Part shown: positions 57,964 through 64,000 of the stretch, piece after piece
Layout: each line of letters begins with the position of its first letter
Position numbering within the stretch: the stretch's first letter is position 1
Assembly (NCBI GenBank): GCA_012861695.1
Contig: JAAOOA010000096.1
Location: 62,001-126,000, forward strand
DNA length: 64,000 nt
Origin: Trematomus loennbergii
Taxonomy: Eukaryota; Chordata; Actinopteri; Perciformes; Nototheniidae
Direction: 5' to 3'
Made by a program: the position numbers and the translations under genes
Notes under the pieces: generated by a model
Database searches by the model: none
What the model saw: only the letters and a program-made list of their open reading frames with translations
Told to the model about the DNA's origin: nothing

Positions 57964-58480
57964 CCCCCCAACACCCCCCCTTTGCTTCATCCAGCTAAAC
58001 ACACTTCATGGATTTGTGACACTACACACAGTATTTCACTCTCATGTTCCTATGTTCTCTGAGTGTTCCCTGACCTCTGATCTGTTTTCACTGAGGTGTA
58101 GCTGCTCAAACTGTCTCTCCTCACAGAGCAGCTCATAAGCATCTCAATGTCTTCACTGGGATTTTTCTCAGCTCTGCATTTGTGCGTGTGCCATGCTGAT
58201 CCTTTGTATGTGTGTTCTTGGCAGACGCTTTACTTGTTGCTGAAAGCTGCCTGATAAGAAGACCTTTGGAAAATAAGTCAATTTGTCCAAATGGTCAAAT
58301 TTGAAGCAGTTATTCTAAGCTATGAGAACATGGACTCCACATATTCCCCAGCAGATCATAAAATTCAGAGCCAAGTGCTGATACACTACATTAAATCAGG
58401 ATTCATAATTAAGCTTGATTCATATTTGTGCGTAAAAGGTTCTGGTGTCCGCACTGAAGCGACTGATGGCACATTGAGAC
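57964..58480. other. Unique sequence, nothing recognised
   Basis: No supported feature. Confidence 0.35.
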
Positions 58481-58600
58481 GGATAAGATAAGAGGGGCCT
58501 TTATTTATCCCCTTGGGGGGGTATCAGGAGATTAAAGCGGCAACAGAGTGAAAAACAGTACAGATTCACAAAAAGATAATACAATTAAAAAGAACATTAT
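58481..58600 (-). mobile_element. LINE 3' tail on the minus strand
   Basis: GATAAGATAAGAGGGGCCTT then TATTTATCCCC is the inverse of a LINE tail (GGGGATAAATA...TTATCTTATC). The coding part is not seen; divergent sequence follows. Confidence 0.55.
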
Positions 58601-59890
58601 ATAAGTAACTGTTAAAACAAGATATCACAGCAAGGTCAAACTTTGATCAGTTGAATGAAATATAAACATATTTGAGTTCGGATTCTTAAATATATTAACA
58701 TGTATGTGTGCAGATGCGAGTGCAGGTCAAAGTCATTTGTACAGACAGTGCAAATATTCGTAATGTTCAGTATATAAATATAAAGTAAAATAAAACATAT
58801 GTTTGCTTTGGGGTTTATAAATAAAACTTAACATAATCATTTAACAAAGTAAGTCCATCCTCAACTGATAGAGGGATATTACAGAAAGTGACGGGGAAGT
58901 GGAAGAGTTGAAAACTCGAATGAAAAACACCAGATAGTGATCAGACCCAAGAATGGAGTTATAATTATGTATACAGGAAGTTGAGGAAGATTTATATTGC
59001 TCCGAGTAAACATGATACCCAGATATAGCATAGGACAAGACTCTCTGTGTCTTGCGTCAAACTGATGAACTGATTTCCCTCTTAAATTACTTTTCTAACA
59101 TTTTTTTTCACTTTTTCACCCTGATGTGTATCCTTGCATCCCTGTTTGTACATCAACTACATGGAACAACAACTCCTTTTGCAGTTAAAACCAAGCAAAG
59201 GGAAAGCAGCGAGGCGAGCTGTGGCTTTGAACACGTATCCACTGCTGCCCTTCCATGGCTGTATCACTCACAGATGTTAGCTTTTCTCTTTCATACGCTG
59301 GTGTGGAAACAAACATTTAGCTTTCCATTAAGCAGGCTGTAACCTGGAGCACTCAGACGTCATTACTGTGTGTGTAATGGCTTCAGTGTGCTTCAAACTA
59401 ACTAGTTTGGAAACGTTCCTCCGCAGACTAGAGTGTCTAAGGTGCTGACAGTTGGAGGGCCTGCCATGTTAGCCGCGTTAAAGCTGCCTCTCCACGGCTT
59501 CCCTTTAATAATTCTGTGCATTTTCAGTGTGCTTGTTTTATGTGGTTGTCCAAAATAAGTGTTGTGTGAAGAATGAAAGAATAGATATTGAGAGGAAAAT
59601 TCTAACTGTTTCTCTATTTAAAGTTACACTAATTATCAGACACAGCTTTCTCAGATTCTAACAGAACAACACATTTGACCCAAGGCTGTATCCAGACCTG
59701 CACAACACCAAACATGCCTCTTTGTCCAATCCATGTCAATTTATGTCAATTTCTTTAGACAACTGCGTTGATAACCACAAAAAAGGCAGAGCAAAAAAAA
59801 CACAGCGTCCTTCTGTCAGAATGGAACATGGCTTAACTTTGGCACATAGCAATGCACAATGACTTTATTTTCCCTATGACCTGATGCAAC
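58601..59890. other. Unique sequence, nothing recognised
   Basis: No gene or repeat family recognised. Confidence 0.35.
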
Positions 59891-59891
59891 T

Positions 59892-59918
59892 GTGATGATG
59901 ATGATGATGATGATGATG
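59892..59918. repeat. (GAT)n microsatellite
   Basis: About eight GAT units, with looser TGATGA repeats nearby to about 60015. Confidence 0.9.
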
Positions 59919-60596
59919 GTGTAACACAATGATAGAGAATAAAGGTGGAAGCGACCATGATGATGCCAATGGTGATGATTTGATGATAATACATGTGATG
60001 AAGGTGATGAAGATGATATGGATCACACTTCTAATGGCGGTAATGATCTCCCTTCCAGGGGCTCGGCAGTCGTGAGTTGTTCTGTTCTGTTTCTCCTCTG
60101 CTCTCACCATAATCACAAGCAATCACTCAGCCTTTGTTCTGTGCCATGTAAAACAATGAGCTCTGATTAGTCAGGAGAGTCAATCAAAACACCCACTTTT
60201 TGTTTAGTCCTTCTTAGTCTTTTTATACCGTACAATACAAATGTTCTCGTAACACTGAATCTACCCAAGGTGTACAGATACAGTAAAGTCTTCAACATGC
60301 ACTGATTGCACCCTTTTTTGTTAAGTATTCTTCTTCCTGTGTCTTTGTATGCATTATGTATGCCAAAGCAAATTCCTCATATGTGTAAACCTTCTTTGTA
60401 ATAAAACCCATTCTCATTCTGCTAGTGGAGGTGAGGCCCTGACCCAGGGAGTAAGTTGTTCTTATAATTAGCTTATACCACAGGCGAAAAGTTAATCTAT
60501 CTGGGAGACATGCATTAACATGCCCAGTGGTATTGAGATGTATTTCTATGGACCAAAGTGTCAGACAGGCGGACACATTTTACGTCAAGAGTTTAA

Positions 60597-61731
60597 CCTG
60601 TTGAACCCCATCGACCCGCCCCGGGCGGAAAAACGCATAATCTGCAGGAAACAGCGTCTGAGGGCTTCTTAATATTTAATAAACTATGAATGTTTCATAT
60701 CCATGTAACGGGAAGAAACTCAGCTAACTGATCTTTTTTTTTTTTTTTTGCAAAATAAACCACAAAGCTAACGCTGACCCTCTGAATTAGCCACGAGCGA
60801 AAAAATGCTAACGCGTTTGCACAGAAACTCACTCATAACACCCTTATTACTTATCGTAACTGCACACCCAACCCCTCGATTAGCATCGTGAGAAGACACA
60901 GAATCGATAGGTATATATATCATCACTCCATGATAAGAACTCGCGACATAATAAACAAAAACAGACATCATAACACGTGGCGCTAGGTAGCAAAAACGGC
61001 AATATCTGTTACCTTCGTTGTTGTCTGATCAAAAGTTGTCTTCAATGGCATTAAAACGATAAAAACGCTGCTGAAGGTTAATCCATAGGTTAATCCAATG
61101 TGTCTGTGTCACTTTGAAATGATTTTTGATAATCCATAAGCAATAAATCTACTTTTCCGGTTTCAGATTTCAGAGCGTGAGATTTTCGGTTTACGGCCAA
61201 CTGCATGCGCGAAGCACCCACTTTTTTTTGGTAACGTTGGTGTGTATGTGGAAATTCCCCTTCGATTATATTGGCTCTAACGGCTAAAAAGAGATGTCAA
61301 TCACCAAAATCGACCAATGGGTTCCAGAGAAATGGCAAAACACCCATTTCCACCCAAATCACCCCAGAGGTGGAGTTTATTTTGCTAAACCTCTCTAAAA
61401 AGGTCAAATGTCACTTGTTTTGCATCAATATTGGATTCCTAAAGCTTTTAGTCTACCTTACCATCATCCAAGGGTAGTTTTCACTATAAGTAAAAAAGAT
61501 TTTTTGGACGGACACTATAATTTACAGTTTTTTACTATGTAATCTGAATTTTCTTTAAAATAAAAAATCTATATTGATTCTGACTTTTCTACATCCAACT
61601 CACAGGTTTATCATTACTTTGAGAAAAAAGATTATTAATTTTCCCCTTTTAGAAGTGTAGTTATGGTCATTTGTTCTGGAAATGTCATTTTCGAGCCTGA
61701 GACCTGAAAAACAGGGATGGGGTTTAACAGG
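60597..61731. mobile_element. piggyBac-like MITE with TTAA target
   Basis: The ends are CCTGTTGAACCCCATC and GATGGGGTTTAACAGG, flanked by TTAA at 60593-60596 and 61732-61735. CC-type ends with TTAA duplication suit piggyBac. 1135 bp with no transposase. A second, truncated copy is at 31867-32746. Confidence 0.82.
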
Positions 61732-61933
61732 TTAAAGGTCCAGCGGCTGAAGTGAACCGAGGGGAAGAGTTCAGTGAACCTCTGCACATTCTGAACGACA
61801 GTGGTTAATCAGGAATTCTTAATATTTCTGCACAATACAATTGCTTCCAAACTGCACAGCTATTCAACTTATAACTCAAACATGCTTTAATTTTTTTAAT
61901 AAAACCATTCTACTTTGTATTTATGTTTATAAG

Positions 61934-61994
61934 CAGAGAGGAGGAGGAGGGGAGGAGGAGGATGAGGAGGAAGAGGAAGAGGAAGAGGAGGGAG
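61934..61994. repeat. Purine tract (GAGGAG)n
   Basis: Imperfect GGA/GAA triplets on the plus strand. No coding meaning. Confidence 0.85.
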
Positions 61995-62142
61995 AAAATG
62001 GCACTTGATTGGTGACAAAAGATAACAAGAAGTGGCTGCAGGGAGCCTCCAGAACTCAGAGTGGTGTGAATGGACCCCATCTGGTTCTTCACAAAATGCT
62101 GAGGAGACGCAGATAATAGGACGTCACACACACTTTTGCACA

Positions 62143-62166
62143 CACACTCTCTCTCTCTCTCTCTCT
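62143..62166. repeat. (CT)n tract
   Basis: About 12 CT units. It may serve as the polypyrimidine tract of the possible exon that follows. Confidence 0.85.
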
Positions 62167-62198
62167 GTGTCTCCTCTCTCCCCGTTCGGCCTGACCAG

Positions 62199-62285
62199 TC
62201 CCGGGCGGCCTCCTCTCCTGGTCCAGGATCCCCAGAGCTCTCGTCCAGCGTCTCCCAGCGTACACTTCAGCTAGACCAATTTAAT
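62199..62285 (+). CDS. Possible internal exon of an unknown host gene
   Basis: A long pyrimidine tract and GACCAG precede an 87-bp open segment followed by a GTGAGA donor. It reads SRAASSPGPGSPELSSSVSQ then RTLQLDQFN, phase 0 at both ends and a multiple of three. A Ser/Pro-rich linker is plausible for a regulatory protein. No repeat covers it. I do not recognise the protein. Confidence 0.35.
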
Positions 62286-62289
62286 GTGA

Positions 62290-63540
62290 GAAAACGTGAG
62301 GAGGGCGAGTCGCAGTGTCCATCTGTGGCGGGGGTGGGGGGGCGACCACAGAGCACATGAAAGAAAAGCCCATTCATTTTTACAGAGCTCTCTTTATAAA
62401 GTTCTTGAAATAAAACTGCAATAATCGTTTTTGGCTTAGTCTCAAAATGCTACTAGTGTTGGAGGAACAATTAAAATGTAATGTATTCTCCTATTTCAGC
62501 CTTTCTATTTAAGGATTTGAACAGCTCGTATTTCCCAGGCATGGGGTCAACATGATGAATGATTTCAACTGTCCAAAAAAAAAAAGCTTTGCTTGTCATT
62601 GCGACATTTCATGCGTTTTGTGATTTACACCGAGGGTTTTAAAACTGAACTTATTGATGGTCTCTTTCATTACAATCCTCAACATCCCAGAAATTACATT
62701 TAATTTAATTTAGAATAAAACCATTTTAATGAAGTGGTAGGTAATTAAAGAAATAATGAAATAATCTACATCTGCACCTGTTTTAACTTTCTGTAAAGCA
62801 AGGACTCACTCACCCTGCATGTTTCCATTTTCCCAAACTGGGGTCTGCACCAAGGGTGTCCCTGAGAAAACACTACATTTGTTCTGTCTTATCTTTTCTC
62901 TTTCTGTCACCTGCTGACACTCACACGGTCAGGGATGACAATGACAATGAAAAGGGATTGCAGGTAAGCATGACCTAATTTAAAGGGCCATGGTCCAAAA
63001 AGCTGGAAAACACTGTATTAAACAACAGTGTGTGTTTGAATGTGTACAATTTGTACAATTAGCTAAGCTGGTAAAAGCCATGTTCCAGTTATGAACGGTG
63101 ACTTTCCATCACATTTCACCAATTTTATAATTTTATTTGAGCCTATAGGCATCCTGATGAGACATGATGGGACTCTCCTCTCCGCTGTGGCTCCACTTTA
63201 TGATTTAGTCTGATAACATGCCTGGGATTCTACATAAAAGCTGTCACAGCACAGCTTTAAAGGCACAAAACAAACACCTGGAGAGACGGGAGAGCCTCAG
63301 GGAAATCAGAGCGCGGGCCGACGCTAAGCCGCCGGTATGAACTGTGGCGAACATGGCCGTGATAATAGCAGAAGCTTGCGTTGGAAGTGTGTGACCTGAG
63401 AGTGTGTGCCTGATCCTGCTCCTATTGTTCATTTGGATTGATGACAGCTGAATACCTAGGGGGGGTGTATAAATATGTAAAATACACTGGTGAGTGTCGC
63501 CGTCTCATTGGATATGCAGCCTGGCAATGGTTCTGTCCCA
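62290..63540. other. Unique sequence, nothing recognised
   Basis: No supported gene, RNA or repeat family. Confidence 0.35.
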
Positions 63541-63596
63541 TACACACACACAAACACACAAACACACACAACACAAACAAACACACACACACACTT
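63541..63596. repeat. Imperfect (CA)n tract
   Basis: CA repeats with AAA interruptions. Confidence 0.85.
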
Positions 63597-63844
63597 TGAC
63601 CCACACGGTGAGAGGTGAGCAGCGCTGTCCACTCGCTACAGTAGAAACATGAGAAACAGTGTTATGGTGGTGTGTGTGTGAAGAGGAATGCCACGCTGTG
63701 AAGATTATTTAGTGCCCCCCCCCCATCCTTCATCTTAAATAATTCAGGGGCTCCCCTCATCCCTCTCATTATAAATATTTCAGCCTGGGTGACAGGGAAC
63801 GCTCGTCTCGTGCGACAAATGGGAGATATGTTCTAAAAGAGGGT

Positions 63845-63845
63845 G

Positions 63846-63933
<88 letters not shown>

Positions 63934-63934
63934 T
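63845..63934. repeat. Compound (GT)n(GA)n microsatellite
   Basis: About 75 bp of GT with one GGT interruption, then about 16 bp of GA. Confidence 0.96.
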
Positions 63935-64000
63935 AACAGAAAATTACTCACATACTCACAGAAAGAACTTCTTACTTGTGTGTGTTTACGTGTCATTGTA

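Overview
The window looks like intergenic or intronic DNA of a ray-finned (teleost) fish. The evidence is long (CA)n and (CT)n tracts, spliced eukaryotic transposon genes, and a mix of DIRS-like, hAT, PIF/Harbinger, TTAA-target and LINE relics that is characteristic of fish genomes. No complete host gene is visible. Two short possible host exons lie in the repeat-poor right flank (57841-57963 and 62199-62285).

Layout. 1-5661: a truncated copy of an unclassified repeat that I call XBR (working name only), two hAT elements with perfect 8-bp target duplications, and a 283-bp CA tract. 5662-9262: a degenerate DIRS-like element with Gag and reverse transcriptase relics, inverted ends and an internal telomere-type repeat. 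9263-18100: mostly unrecognised DNA with a reverse transcriptase scrap, XBR copy 2 and several terminal-inverted-repeat (TIR) elements. 18137-22200: a LINE 3' end, a fold-back element, a minisatellite, a TTAA-flanked element and a hAT MITE. 23446-25103: XBR copy 3, the reference copy. 27000-30605: a LINE endonuclease cut by a TAA-flanked TIR element that itself holds XBR copy 4. 30670-32750: a second DIRS fragment and a piggyBac-like fragment. 32775-41530: XBR copy 5 split by a TTAA element, which holds a long fold-back element, which holds a Harbinger element. 41531-46700: sparse remnants, including a Myb/SANT-like exon. 46708-47681: a TTAA element. 47777-54737: XBR copy 7 split by two insertions, one of them nested four deep. 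54765-57414: Harbinger relic. 57415-64000: mostly unique sequence with microsatellites, one LINE tail and one piggyBac-like MITE.

Most coding remnants belong to transposons: Gag and RT (DIRS), endonuclease and RT (LINE), DDE transposase plus a convergent Myb-like partner (Harbinger), hAT transposase pieces, a BED finger and a THAP-like finger. All are broken by stops, frameshifts or deletions except a 157-residue DIRS Gag fragment that stays open. The nested insertions give a clear relative order of events because the interrupted sequence can be read across each junction.

The most unusual signal is XBR. It is non-coding, about 1.66 kb when full, and present about seven times. It has a hairpin near one end and internal units of about 147 bp, several of which carry a perfect or near-perfect palindrome resembling the RFX X-box (GTTGCCATGGCAAC).
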